A stretch of 64,000 nt of DNA, taken from contig JAKAGT010000005.1 in assembly GCA_021825585.1 (NCBI GenBank), forward strand, positions 95,265 to 159,264, given 5' to 3'. The notes under the pieces are model-generated. The model was given only the letters and a program-made list of their open reading frames with translations, searched no databases and had not been told where the DNA came from. Position numbers and translations under genes: made by a program. Every line of letters begins with the position of its first letter. The first letter of the stretch is position 1. This DNA is from Bacteroidota bacterium (GTDB lineage: Bacteria > Bacteroidota > Ignavibacteria > Kryptoniales > JAKASW01). Of this stretch, positions 17,085 to 28,534 are shown in pieces.

Positions 17085-18926
17085 CTACTTCAGGTTCTTC
17101 CGGACTGCGAAGTGAAGATTGAGCGCCCGGGCATAATTTGCCGCGTAAATCCCGAGCGTCCCTGTCGAGCCGGCAAATGTCTCAAGGGATCTCTGGGCCA
17201 CGAAGAAGTAATCTCTGTTCTCTGTGATTGAGTAAAGCCTGTCAAAAAACATGGCGGCAGCAGAGTTACCTGACGGCGTGGGAGTGTCGTCGATCGGTTT
17301 TCGTTTCGAGGATACATATTCATTGCCTTTAGCGTCAGCGCTCCGATCGAAGAAGCCGCCTCTCTCCTTGTCTTCAAACTTGTCGACGAGGGCGCCGGCG
17401 ATCCTCTCCGCGCTCGCCAAATAGCTGTCACTCCTCATTACATCGAACAGATCCAGGAGAGAGATTCCAAAGCACACCTGGTCATCCAAAAGGCCGGGAT
17501 AAGCCGAAGAGGAATCCGAAAAAGCATGAGACACCATCCCGCTCTCATCGACCATGTGATCGAGTATGTAATCCGCGGCACCTTCGGCGGCGCGGAAGTA
17601 GTCTCTCGATTTTAGATGGAGCGATGCTTCCACAAGGGCGCTTATTGCCAACCCGTTTCGATCGGCGAAAATTGTCTTGTCGATAAGGGGAGGAATCCTC
17701 TTCGCACGCAGTCCAAGCAGCTTCATCTTCGACGCAGCGATCAGACCTTCTGCCTCGGTTGCGGGCCTCGACAACTCCTTCGCAACATCATCGACGAACG
17801 TTGCGACTCGTAGCACATTCCGATCAGGCATTTCTGGAATGTCGCCCGGCTGCTCTCTGACATCAAAATGCAATAAGGCGGCTTTTCGTTCGTCTTCGGT
17901 TAAAGCGCTCACAAATTCGCCCCTAGTCCATGTCCAGTAGCTCCCGTCGTCGTGCGGACCGACATCCGCATCCTGATGCGCATAAAACGCTCCATCGGGC
18001 GACCTCATGGGTCCCGTGATCCAATCGGCTGTTTCTCTCGCTGCACGTGAATATGAAGAACTGTTCGACAATTCGCCCGCCTTCAGATAAACTTTCAGCA
18101 AAAGAGCGTTGTCGTACAACATCTTCTCGAAATGCGGTACGTGCCAATACCTGTCGACAGAATAGCGGTGGAAGCCGCCGCCTATATGATCGTAGACCCC
18201 GCCCTGGATAATGTTGTCCAGCGTGAGCTTGAGAAACTCGTCACGCTCCGCATTCCTGGCTTTGGCGGATTCTTCCAGCAGCAATTGCAGAATAGTGGCA
18301 TTGAAAAACTTTGGCATCCGCCCGAAGCCGCCGAACTGTTTGTCCATTTTCGATTCGGCGTCAGCCAATACTTCCTCAATAATTTCGGTTGAAAGGCTCC
18401 CGCGCAGCTTGCTTTGTTCTTCGTAATCTTTCATCTGCCGATGAAGGTCGTCGGCGCTCCTGTGAACTTCCGATTTCTGTCTGTGATAGGTCTCGGCTAC
18501 CTGGGGCAGCAGTGTAAGAAGGCCGGGTCTGCCGGCCGCATCATCTTTGGGGAAATATGTCCCGCCGTAGAACGGCTTCCCGTCGGGTGTGAGGAACACA
18601 GTTAGCGGCCAGCCGCCTGTGCCGGTCATGGCACCGACCGCAGCCTGATACCTCGCATCGACATCGGGCATCTGATCCCTGTCTACCTTAACGGGGACAA
18701 AATTGTCGTTGATAATTTCTGCAACGTCCGGATCTTCGTAGGATTCCTGATCCATGACGTGACACCAATGACACCATACGGCTCCAATGTCCAGAAGTAT
18801 TGGACGGTCCATTTCATCGGCAGCAAGCAAAGCTTCGTCTGAATACGATTGCCAGTGAACGGGTTGTCGTGAGGCATCGCGAAGGTACTGGCTCGAACTA
18901 TGGGCGAGTGTATTTTCCAATTTCAT
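17085..18926 (-). CDS. DUF255 thioredoxin-domain protein (YyaL/spermatogenesis-associated 20 family)
   Basis: 613 residues. The N-terminal thioredoxin-like domain has CHWCHVMDQESYEDPDVAE at about residues 51-69 (CHWC redox motif) and the family tract WLTVFLTPDGKPFYGGTYFP-like segment; the rest is an (alpha/alpha)6 glycosidase-like barrel typical of N-acylglucosamine epimerase folds (HFEKMLYDNA, AHQDAD). Function is unknown for the bacterial family. Convergent with the preceding plus-strand gene, 15 bases apart, and probably co-transcribed with the permease upstream. Confidence 0.92.
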   Translation of the reverse strand: MKLENTLAHSSSQYLRDASRQPVHWQSYSDEALLAADEMDRPILLDIGAVWCHWCHVMDQESYEDPDVAEIINDNFVPVKVDRDQMPDVDARYQAAVGAMTGTGGWPLTVFLTPDGKPFYGGTYFPKDDAAGRPGLLTLLPQVAETYHRQKSEVHRSADDLHRQMKDYEEQSKLRGSLSTEIIEEVLADAESKMDKQFGGFGRMPKFFNATILQLLLEESAKARNAERDEFLKLTLDNIIQGGVYDHIGGGFHRYSVDRYWHVPHFEKMLYDNALLLKVYLKAGELSNSSSYSRAARETADWITGPMRSPDGAFYAHQDADVGPHDDGSYWTWTRGEFVSALTEDERKAALLHFDVREQPGDIPEMPDRNVLRVATFVDDVAKELSRPATEAEGLIAASKMKLLGLRAKRIPPLIDKTIFADRNGLAISALVEASLHLKSRDYFRAAEGAADYILDHMVDESGMVSHAFSDSSSAYPGLLDDQVCFGISLLDLFDVMRSDSYLASAERIAGALVDKFEDKERGGFFDRSADAKGNEYVSSKRKPIDDTPTPSGNSAAAMFFDRLYSITENRDYFFVAQRSLETFAGSTGTLGIYAANYARALNLHFAVRKNLK

Positions 18927-18984
18927 GATATTATATCCTTCAGTAATGAAGCCCTGGCGAGAGAGGCCTTTTGATGCGGCTCAC

Positions 18985-20373
18985 TCACTGGACCGCGACA
19001 CCTCTTCTCTTCGCTATCCAGAAGATTAAAACGCCTACGGCTACAAAAGCGAGCGAGCTTCCGAGGGACTTTGTAATGAAAAGGAGGGGACTTCCGCCCG
19101 CTTCCGGTGGGAACAGCGTCAACAAAATTGCGGCGACGGTGGTCACTCCACCTGTAATGCTCACAATGATTCTAAACAATGGTCCGCTGCCAGGTGTTTC
19201 CTTTGCCTCCCGTCCGAAAATGCGTACCGCCGCGAGGAATATATAGATATACGGGATGAAATAGACAATGATGGTCGCATCGACAAGGACAAGGTATGCC
19301 TGCTCGGCGCTGGCACCTATGAAGCTCATGAGAAGGAATGCGGTCGCAATGAGTCCCTGAAATATTATTGCAATATGAGGCGTCTTCCATGTGGGATGAA
19401 TTTTTCCGAAGGCGCTTGGAAGATAATTGTCGATTCCGGTGACGAACAAAATCCTCGCGCTTCCCGCGAGCCAGGCCCCCGCCCCTCCGACTCCGGCGAT
19501 GGTAATCAGGAGGGCACTGATCTTTGTCAGATACCTTAAGCCTGTTTCCATCTCGAGCTTATGTATCGACTCAACCAGCCCGGTCACAAGATTAACATCC
19601 TTAGCCTGAATGCCAACAAGCAAAGAGATTGTCCCAACGAGGTACACAACCACAATTGCTGCGCCTGAGAGGTAAGTTGCTTTGCGAATCGTCCGGGCCG
19701 TGTCGACGATTTCTGCAGACATCACGGCCGCCAGCTCCAAACCGGCGAGAGCAAAACACATGGAGGACCAGAATGACAGCGTTCCGTAGTCCAACTTAGT
19801 CGGAAGCATGTCGCCGATTGTAAAGTGCGTCTGCGACTTACCTGCGTAAATTATGATGCCCGCCAGGACTGCGATGACCAGTATAGGGCCGAAGGTTCCT
19901 ATTGCCCCGATATTCTGGACCCACTTGCCGATCTTGACACCGACGACGTTGAAGCCTATCGCAGTCCACAGGACAATTAGGCTGACAGTCGCAATAAATA
20001 TCTTATTTGCCGCCAACCCGGAACCGCCGGGCACAATGAAGGCAGCAATTGCCGCAACCGAGATAAGGAGAGATGGATAATAGACCAGGTTGTTAGCCCA
20101 GTAACACCAGCCGGCGACGAATCCGTGGAAGTCTCCAAATTCGACCTTCGCCCACTCATAGACGCCTCCCTCAACCGGGTATTTCTTGCTGAGGTAGATT
20201 ACGGCAACGGCCTGCGGAATAAAAAATAGAATCAAGGCCAGAATCCAGAGAGATATAGAACTCGGACCCGTCGCGGCAGCAATCGAAATCCATCTTATGC
20301 CGACTATCGCAACAACATTAAACAAAACGATGTCCCGGACTTTCAATTCGCGAATCAATTCTGGCATAGTCAC
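18985..20373 (-). CDS. APC-superfamily amino acid permease
   Basis: 462 residues with about 12 hydrophobic segments. The first has the unwound-helix signature VVAIVGIRWISIAAATGPSS, with EGGVYEWAKVEFGDFHGFVA following, as in the glutamate/GABA-type and YfnA-like APC transporters. Substrate is not readable; an amino acid or polyamine is likely. A 58-base spacer separates it from the DUF255 gene, both on the minus strand. Confidence 0.9.
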   Translation of the reverse strand: MTMPELIRELKVRDIVLFNVVAIVGIRWISIAAATGPSSISLWILALILFFIPQAVAVIYLSKKYPVEGGVYEWAKVEFGDFHGFVAGWCYWANNLVYYPSLLISVAAIAAFIVPGGSGLAANKIFIATVSLIVLWTAIGFNVVGVKIGKWVQNIGAIGTFGPILVIAVLAGIIIYAGKSQTHFTIGDMLPTKLDYGTLSFWSSMCFALAGLELAAVMSAEIVDTARTIRKATYLSGAAIVVVYLVGTISLLVGIQAKDVNLVTGLVESIHKLEMETGLRYLTKISALLITIAGVGGAGAWLAGSARILFVTGIDNYLPSAFGKIHPTWKTPHIAIIFQGLIATAFLLMSFIGASAEQAYLVLVDATIIVYFIPYIYIFLAAVRIFGREAKETPGSGPLFRIIVSITGGVTTVAAILLTLFPPEAGGSPLLFITKSLGSSLAFVAVGVLIFWIAKRRGVAVQ

Positions 20374-20430
20374 TCGTGTCTAATTGTCGACTTGTGGGCC
20401 GAATGAGATGATTGGGGTTGCGGGAGAGGG

Positions 20431-22291
<1,861 letters not shown>

Positions 22292-22311
<20 letters not shown>

Positions 22312-23041
22312 TCTGCATTTCCCAAATCCTGAGCTGCGTTTGAAGGTTAGTGACCGCATGAATAAGCGACACCATCAGCCCGTGCACTCCATCCGTGAAA
22401 CCGCGTCGCATGATGTAATGGTGAAAGAAGGCGTAAACCGGCAGGAAGAAAATGTGACGCCCTTTGACCCGCCGGCGGGTAGATTTCTCGATGGCGCTCA
22501 AGGCCGAAAACTCGTTTGACTTCCTCATTGCATCGGAGATTGTCATGTGAGTGTAGTGTATTATTTCCCCCTTGAGGTGTCCGGTCCTGCCGTCGACCAG
22601 GAAGCCTTCATGCACCGGCCGGTTCTTCATCCTGGTCTTCGATTTATCAAACAGACGCATCTGATAATCGGGCGACCAGCCGCAGCTTCTTATGACTTTA
22701 TCCAAGAAATAATTTCTTCTCGGAATATAGAATCCGTCTGCACCCGTGAAGTCGAGCCCTTTTATCTCATCCCTTAATTCAGGCGACACCCTTTCATCGG
22801 CATCGAGGCTGAGAACCCAGTCGTTCTTCGCCTGCTCTACGGCAAAACTCTTCTGTGAGGCATATCCTTCCCACTTGCGGATGAAGACCTTGCCCGTAAA
22901 CTTCTTTGCGATCTCCACGGTCCTGTCGGTGCTTTCTGAATTGACAACGACGATTTCGTCTGCCCATCGAAGACTCTCGAGGCAGCCCCCAATGTTCTTT
23001 TCTTCATTCCCGGCAATGACTACGGCCGAAATGTTCTGCAT
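22292..23041 (-). CDS. Family 2 glycosyltransferase, LPS-core (WaaE/KdtX) type
   Basis: 249 residues. GT-A fold start with VVIAGNEEKNIGGCLESL, VVNSESTDRTVEIA, and the metal-binding LSLDADERVS; FYIPRRNYFLDKVIR and a C-terminal hydrophobic helix with HHYIMRRGF are typical of the WaaE/KdtX group that adds a sugar to the LPS inner core. Its ATG overlaps the leuS stop by one base (TAATG) and its end overlaps the ABC exporter gene, so all three are coupled. Confidence 0.88.
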
Positions 23042-25500
23042 TACTTGATCACAAAGTTGAGCAGTCTATTCTGCACAACAATAGTTTTTAGAATCGTCTT
23101 CCCTTCCAGATGTCTCTGGACGTTTGGTTCGGTGGACGCAAGCGATTTAACAGCCTCGTCGGTCGAGTCTATGGGTACGGTCAGCTTCGCCCTCACTTTG
23201 CCGTTTACCTGGACGACCAGGGTAACATTCTCTTCCGTAATAGCACTTGCGTCATATTCGGGCCACCTCGAAGAAGAGAAGACCGGAACCTCTCCGCCAC
23301 GAAGCTCATGAAGTTCTTCCGACAGATGGGGTGCGAACGGTGCCAGTAGAACATTGAACCTGTTCAGCACCAGGCTCCGCAGCCCGGGACCGATCTCGTT
23401 TTCCGACGACAACTGGGTAAAATCGTTTACGAATTCCATGAGGGCCGCAATTGCCGTATTAAACCGGAATTGCTCCAGGTCCTCGGTTACTTTCTTTATC
23501 AGCTGGTTGATCTTTCGATAAGCTGTCCGCTCCGCATCTGAAGGAGAGGGAGGTGTTTTCTCCCCGGCTATCGGCGGTACCTCCTCTGATGAGTACAAAT
23601 CGTAAATTTTGTTCAGGAATCTGAATATCCCCGTAATTCCTCTATCGCTCCAGTCGCCGCCTTCATTGTAAGGCCCCATGAACATCAGGAACATCCTGAA
23701 GGTATCGGCGCCGTATCCGTTCACAAACTGGTCCGGGTTTACCACGTTGCCTCGGGACTTCGACATCTTGGCCCCCTGGTTCGTGATTATCCCCTGGTGT
23801 ACCAGGCTTGTAAAAGGCTCGTCGAAGTTCACCCAGCCCGCATCATGCAGTGCCTTGATAACGAAACGCGCGTACAGCAGATGCATCACGGCATGCTCGG
23901 CCCCGCCGACGTACTTGTCCACAGGGAGCCACCGGGACACCAGTTTATCATCGAATGCGGCTGTTCCGAGGTGCGGCGTCAGGTAACGCAGGAAATACCA
24001 GGATGAGTCCACAAACGTGTCCATCGTGTCCACATCTCGCTTTGCAGGCTTTCCGCATTTCGGACACGCAACGTTTACAAAAGCATCGTTTCTCGCAAGG
24101 GGCGATTCCCCGGTCGGTTTGAACTCCACGTCGTATGGAAGCAGGACCGGCAGGTCCTTGTCAGGTACGGGAACTTCGCCGCACGAATCACAATGCACGA
24201 TGGGAATGGGAGCGCCCCAGTACCTCTGCCGTGACAAGAGCCAATCACGAATCCTGTAATTCACTTTTCGCGTAGCGTCGCCGTTCTTCTGAAGTTCGTC
24301 CGCAATTCCATCCCAAACCTTCGGACTCTCGAGTCCGTTGAAATGGCCGCTGTTTACGGCCACACCTTCTTCGACGTATGCCGCCTTGAGCGGCTCGACG
24401 AGGTTTCCGTCAGTCGGATTAACCACGATCCTGATCGGGAGCTTGTACTTCTGGGCAAACTCGAAGTCCCTTTCGTCGTGGGCCGGTACGGCCATCACCG
24501 CGCCCGTTCCGTACGTGGAGAGCACATAATCTGCAATCCAAATCGGAATCTTCTCCCCGTTTATCGGATTAATTGCGAACGCGCCGGTCGGGACGCCGGT
24601 CTTTTCCTTTGAGGTAGAGGTCCGTTCTATTTCATTTTCATGGGCGACCAACTCGACGTACTCGTCCACCGCCGCTTTGAAAGCCGGCTTTGTCACTTTT
24701 TGAACTAGCGGATGTTCCGGAGCAAGGACCACGTATGTCGCGCCGAATAGCGTATCGGGGCGGGTCGTAAAGACTTTGATTGTGTCTTCCACATTCTCAA
24801 CTTTGAATACGATCTCGACCCCCTCGCTCCTGCCGATCCAATTGCGCTGCATCAGCTTGGTTCTCTCGGGCCAGTCAATACTGTCCAGTCCCTCGAGAAG
24901 CTTGTCTGCATATGCGGTTATCTTGAAGAACCACTGAGTCATTGCCTTTCGAACCACCGGCGTACTGCAGCGCTCGCAGAGCCCGTCGACCACCTGCTCG
25001 TTGGCCAGTACGGTCTGGTCCTTCGGGCACCAGTTCACCGGGGCATTCGTCCTGTATGCAAGGCCCTTCTTGTAAAGCTCCAGAAAAATCCATTGTGTCC
25101 ATTTGTAATACTCGGGATCTGAGGTATCCACCTCGTAATCGAAGTCGTACATCGCGCCCATCTTTTTCAGCTGGCTGCGGATGTCGGTTATGTTCTTGCG
25201 CGTGCTGTCCTGAGGATGAACTCCCGTCTTGATGGCGTAGTTTTCCGCTGGGAGGCCGAACGCATCGTAGCCTATGGGCTCAAACACGTTGTAACCCTTC
25301 AGGCGGTGGAATCTCGCCCAGGTATCGGTCGGAGCAAAATTGTACCAGTGACCGATATGAAGCTTATCACCGCTGGGATATAGAAACATCACAAGGCAAT
25401 AGAGTTTCTTGCCTGTGTCATTCAAGTCTACACTGTAGACCTTCTTCTGGTCCCAGATTTTCTGCCATTTTTGTTCGATCGAAGTAAAGTCGTATTTCAT
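23041..25500 (-). CDS. leuS: Leucyl-tRNA synthetase
   Basis: 819 residues, bacterial class I enzyme. HIGH motif as YPSGDKLHIGHWYN (about 42-55), the editing domain with the T-rich TSTSKEKTGVPTGAFAINP, a zinc-type insertion with CDSCGEV and CPKCGKP, and KMSKSRGN in the last third. Its start overlaps the stop of the upstream recombinase-like gene by 4 bases (ATGA), an unusual neighbour for a synthetase. Confidence 0.97.
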   Translation of the reverse strand: MKYDFTSIEQKWQKIWDQKKVYSVDLNDTGKKLYCLVMFLYPSGDKLHIGHWYNFAPTDTWARFHRLKGYNVFEPIGYDAFGLPAENYAIKTGVHPQDSTRKNITDIRSQLKKMGAMYDFDYEVDTSDPEYYKWTQWIFLELYKKGLAYRTNAPVNWCPKDQTVLANEQVVDGLCERCSTPVVRKAMTQWFFKITAYADKLLEGLDSIDWPERTKLMQRNWIGRSEGVEIVFKVENVEDTIKVFTTRPDTLFGATYVVLAPEHPLVQKVTKPAFKAAVDEYVELVAHENEIERTSTSKEKTGVPTGAFAINPINGEKIPIWIADYVLSTYGTGAVMAVPAHDERDFEFAQKYKLPIRIVVNPTDGNLVEPLKAAYVEEGVAVNSGHFNGLESPKVWDGIADELQKNGDATRKVNYRIRDWLLSRQRYWGAPIPIVHCDSCGEVPVPDKDLPVLLPYDVEFKPTGESPLARNDAFVNVACPKCGKPAKRDVDTMDTFVDSSWYFLRYLTPHLGTAAFDDKLVSRWLPVDKYVGGAEHAVMHLLYARFVIKALHDAGWVNFDEPFTSLVHQGIITNQGAKMSKSRGNVVNPDQFVNGYGADTFRMFLMFMGPYNEGGDWSDRGITGIFRFLNKIYDLYSSEEVPPIAGEKTPPSPSDAERTAYRKINQLIKKVTEDLEQFRFNTAIAALMEFVNDFTQLSSENEIGPGLRSLVLNRFNVLLAPFAPHLSEELHELRGGEVPVFSSSRWPEYDASAITEENVTLVVQVNGKVRAKLTVPIDSTDEAVKSLASTEPNVQRHLEGKTILKTIVVQNRLLNFVIK

Positions 25501-26396
25501 CTTGATTCTATTATGGCTTTCGAGTTAGTCATTATTCTTCTAAACGGCATTCCGCTCTTGAACCTCATGAAGGAACGGATCTCATCGGATGTTTTGCCCT
25601 GTTTCATCAGCCGGACCGCGCAATAAGTTCTCAGCGAATCAAGCCGAAGTATTCTCTTTTCGTCGACCTTCAAACGCTTTCGCATTGCTGCGCGCACTCC
25701 GCGGAATGACAACCTCACCTTCTGCGGCCTGCCTGCACGGATAATGCCAAACAAAGGTTCGTCTGCAGCTACGATGCCGCGCGAATCGATGTACTCATAA
25801 AGTGCAGCTGCCGCCGATTCGCCCAGCGTTAGTGCGTCATATTTCCCTTTTGTCCCGTTGGATTTGACCCACAACTCAACTTTATTTCCGTTTCTCTTCA
25901 AGTCTCCAATATCGGCGTTTACAAGCTCGTATATTGCGGCTCCGCATTCCAGCATAGTCATGAGGAAGGCATAGTCACGCTTTCCCAGTACCGTCGTCCT
26001 GTCTATTCTGGAGATCGCCTTTGTTACTTCCGTCAATCCTATTCCGAGGATTTTGAATTCCTGTGCCGAACCATGAACGCTCCATGCGGGATTCGTATGG
26101 AGCACTCCCATCTCAACCAGGAACTCACAGAATCGCCGCGAGGCTGTAAGGTATGTATTTACGGTATTGGTGGACAGGTTCTTCTGGTTGAAAAGCCAGA
26201 CACGGAACTGTACAAAGTCGTCAGGTGTAAATCCGAACGCGCTTGTCTTTGCATACGCCAACAGCTGGTCGAGCGCTTTCGCGTACACATGCCTTGTTGT
26301 CCCCCTGGCGAACTGCATCCCTTCCTCAAATTGTCTCACGAGGATTTGTAGCTGACTCTGCGGGATTTTGGTAGTAGGAAACTTGGTCGCTATCAT
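25497..26396 (-). CDS. Tyrosine-recombinase-like protein without the catalytic residues
   Basis: 299 residues with XerC/D architecture: an N-terminal SAM-like core-binding domain (FARGTTRHVYAKALDQLLAYA, NTYLTASRRFCEFLVEMG) and a C-terminal catalytic-fold domain. The box I Arg (GLRISEL in active enzymes) is replaced in CGAAIYELVNADIGDL; box II reads LDSLRTYCAVRLM instead of HxLRH; and the C-terminus MTNSKAIIESR lacks the nucleophilic Tyr. The beta-strand Lys region (NGTKGKYDALTL) remains. It is thus likely a DNA-binding, non-recombining relative. Translationally coupled to leuS. Confidence 0.8.
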   Translation of the reverse strand: MIATKFPTTKIPQSQLQILVRQFEEGMQFARGTTRHVYAKALDQLLAYAKTSAFGFTPDDFVQFRVWLFNQKNLSTNTVNTYLTASRRFCEFLVEMGVLHTNPAWSVHGSAQEFKILGIGLTEVTKAISRIDRTTVLGKRDYAFLMTMLECGAAIYELVNADIGDLKRNGNKVELWVKSNGTKGKYDALTLGESAAAALYEYIDSRGIVAADEPLFGIIRAGRPQKVRLSFRGVRAAMRKRLKVDEKRILRLDSLRTYCAVRLMKQGKTSDEIRSFMRFKSGMPFRRIMTNSKAIIESR

Positions 26397-26445
26397 TTTT
26401 CAATGAATTTAACGTTGATCCGACAGATTTACAATGTAATTCGAA

Positions 26446-26567
26446 CCGGGAGGAGTAACCCCTCACTTATGGTTTCTCGCCAAGCGAACCGCTCGTCAAC
26501 ATTTCTTTGCGTTCTTGGCGCCTTTGCGAGAGAAATAACCCTTTCAGTGAGGCATTACCCGGGAGGA
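26446..26567. repeat. Nested palindrome flanked by 9-bp direct repeats
   Basis: CCGGGAGGA occurs at 26446-26454 and 26559-26567. Between them are three nested inverted pairs: CCTCACT (26461-26467)/AGTGAGG (26546-26552), TCTCGC (26475-26480)/GCGAGA (26526-26531) and CGCCAAG (26478-26484)/CTTGGCG (26514-26520); the inner two overlap and are alternatives. The phrase CTTTGCGTTCTTGGCGCCTTTGCGAGAG resembles a family of intergenic repeats I recall from Bacteroidota-related genomes. It looks like a small MITE- or REP-type element in the 329-base gap between divergent genes. Confidence 0.5.
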
Positions 26568-26725
26568 CACTACAGGGCATCACAGTTGGACAGCTATCAT
26601 CCGAATTGCCCATAAGACCTTCATTACCTTATTCGACCGGTTTAAAGAAAAAGCCCAAAATTATTGAAACAATAGCCGTCCTTTTTTATTTTCTAATACG
26701 AATCGAAAACATCTTAGGACCGTAT

Positions 26726-27484
26726 ATGATAAACTTGACCGGCCAGGTTGCCCTAATTACCGGTGGATCCAGAGGTATCGGTGCAGCGACGGCCAAACTA
26801 TTCGCGAAAGCAGGAGCTGACGTAGCAATTACCTACCACGGCAATGACTCCAGAGCCAATGCCCTGGTGGACGAGATTCAAACACTCGGGAGGAAAGCAA
26901 AAGCTTACAAAGGCGATAACAGCAATAACGAAGTCGTGAAGAAAATTGTAGAGGAAGTACGCAGGGAATTTGGCAGGATTGACGTTCTTGTGAACAATGC
27001 CGGGATTTGGACATACGGAGAAATCGAGTCGATGAGCGAGGACGTGTGGGAAGAAACGATCAGTCTGAATCTTAAAGGTACTTTTCTTTTCTGCCGTTAC
27101 GCGGTACCCATTATGAAGAAGCAGGGCGGCGGAAATATCATAAACATCTCGTCCACTGCCGGCCAGCGCGGCGAGGCCAAGCATTCCCACTACGCTGCGA
27201 GTAAGGGCGGCGTTATTTCCTTTACAAAAAGCCTATCCACAGAGCTTGCCCCGTACAACATCAGGGTAAACAGTGTCGCTCCCGGCTGGGTCGATACCGA
27301 AATGTGCGACGATGTCTTCAGTGATAAGAACTACAAGGAAGAAGTCAGGCGCTCGATCCCTCTCGGCAGAATCCCTGTCGGAGAAGATATTGCCGGCCCG
27401 GTACTGTTCTTAGCGTCCGATCTTGCACGGCACATAACAGGAGAGATTCTAAATGTGAACGGCGGCTCTGTGCTGGTTGGATAA
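26726..27484 (+). CDS. SDR-family oxidoreductase (FabG-like)
   Basis: 252 residues from the ATG at 26726; in-frame codons back to 26507 run through the repeat and are not protein. NAD(P)-binding TGGSRGIGAATA, VLVNNAG, catalytic Ser in NIISSTAG and YAASKGG, and the C-terminal GEILNVNGG typical of 3-oxoacyl-ACP reductase-like SDRs. The following alcohol dehydrogenase gene starts at its end, so the pair may act on one substrate. True substrate not determinable; fabG itself is usually near acpP/fabF, absent here. Confidence 0.9.
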   Translation: MINLTGQVALITGGSRGIGAATAKLFAKAGADVAITYHGNDSRANALVDEIQTLGRKAKAYKGDNSNNEVVKKIVEEVRREFGRIDVLVNNAGIWTYGEIESMSEDVWEETISLNLKGTFLFCRYAVPIMKKQGGGNIINISSTAGQRGEAKHSHYAASKGGVISFTKSLSTELAPYNIRVNSVAPGWVDTEMCDDVFSDKNYKEEVRRSIPLGRIPVGEDIAGPVLFLASDLARHITGEILNVNGGSVLVG

Positions 27485-28514
27485 AGTGAAAGCTATTCGT
27501 GTTCATGAACACGGCGGCAGTGACAAGCTGGTAATCGATACTCTCCCCGCCCCAGCGCCGAAATCCGGAGAAGTTGTCGTCAAGATAAACGTAACTTCAG
27601 TCAACCACCTTGACCTTTGGGTACGTGGAGGACTTCCCGGAGTCAAGTTTCCACTTCCTGTGATTCTAGGGTCCGACGGCGCAGGCACCATCGCCGAAAT
27701 AGGCAACGAAGTCTCCGATTTGAGGGTCGGCGACAGGGTACTCGTCTCGCCCTCGACCTCATGCGGCACGTGCGAAAATTGTCTTGGCGGACAGGATAAT
27801 TTGTGCCGCCAGTACAAAATCCGCGGTGAGGATTGCGACGGAGTCGACGCCGAACTGATTTCCGTGAAGAGAGAGGACGTTTTCAAGCTTCCGGGCAGTG
27901 TTTCGGAGGAGGATGCGGCGGCATCAGCACTGGTGTTTATCACGGCTTACCAGATGCTCGTCGACAAGGCTAAAATTCAGCCTTTGGAAGACGTCCTAGT
28001 GTTGGGCGCAGGAAGTGGCGTGGGAACCGCAGCCGTTCAAATTGCAAAGCTTCATGGCGCTCGTGTTATCGCGGTGGCCGGTTCGGAAGAGAAACTCGAA
28101 AAGGCGAAGGCCCTCGGTGCCGATGAAATGATAAACTATAATGTCACGAAGATCTCGCAGGCAGTCAGGCAGCTCACCGACAAACGCGGCGTTGATATTG
28201 TATTCGAACATACCGGTCAGGCGACCTGGCCGGATAGTATTCTGTCTGCCAGGCGTGGAGGAAGGATCGTCACCTGCGGCGCAACAACGGGCTATGAGGC
28301 AGTCACCGACCTAAGGCAGATCTTTGCCCGGCAATTGACAATTTATGGGAGTACCATGGCCAGCAAGAGCAGGAATCTCCTGCTAATCGATCTGTTGAGC
28401 AGGAAGAAGTTCAAGTCTGTAATTGACAGTGCCATGCCTTTCACCGAGGTTCGCGAGGCCCACAGAATCATCGAGAACAAAGACCATTTCGGAAAACTTC
28501 TGCTGAAATTTTAA
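27477..28514 (+). CDS. Zinc-binding alcohol dehydrogenase (MDR family)
   Basis: 345 residues from a TTG at 27477; a GTG at 27486, just after the SDR stop, is an equal candidate. Structural zinc cysteines CGTCENCLGGQDNLC (about 98-112), catalytic-zinc region VTSVNHLDLWVRGGLPG and GSDGAG, and the Rossmann motif VLGAGSGVGTAAVQ. Position 41 is an unusual Asn-His (NHLD) instead of Cys at the first catalytic zinc ligand, as in several quinone-oxidoreductase-like members, so zinc catalysis is uncertain. Confidence 0.9.
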   Translation: MDKVKAIRVHEHGGSDKLVIDTLPAPAPKSGEVVVKINVTSVNHLDLWVRGGLPGVKFPLPVILGSDGAGTIAEIGNEVSDLRVGDRVLVSPSTSCGTCENCLGGQDNLCRQYKIRGEDCDGVDAELISVKREDVFKLPGSVSEEDAAASALVFITAYQMLVDKAKIQPLEDVLVLGAGSGVGTAAVQIAKLHGARVIAVAGSEEKLEKAKALGADEMINYNVTKISQAVRQLTDKRGVDIVFEHTGQATWPDSILSARRGGRIVTCGATTGYEAVTDLRQIFARQLTIYGSTMASKSRNLLLIDLLSRKKFKSVIDSAMPFTEVREAHRIIENKDHFGKLLLKF

Positions 28515-28534
28515 CTTATCCGGAAATCCAATAC

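Noticed and set aside
26440-26450. ATTCGAAC resembling a tRNA T-loop near the recombinase-like gene
   Set aside because: The flanking bases do not form a T-stem, and no acceptor or anticodon arm is visible.
26507-26725. N-terminal extension of the SDR by 73 codons
   Set aside because: It translates the palindromic repeat; family members begin at the residues encoded from 26726.
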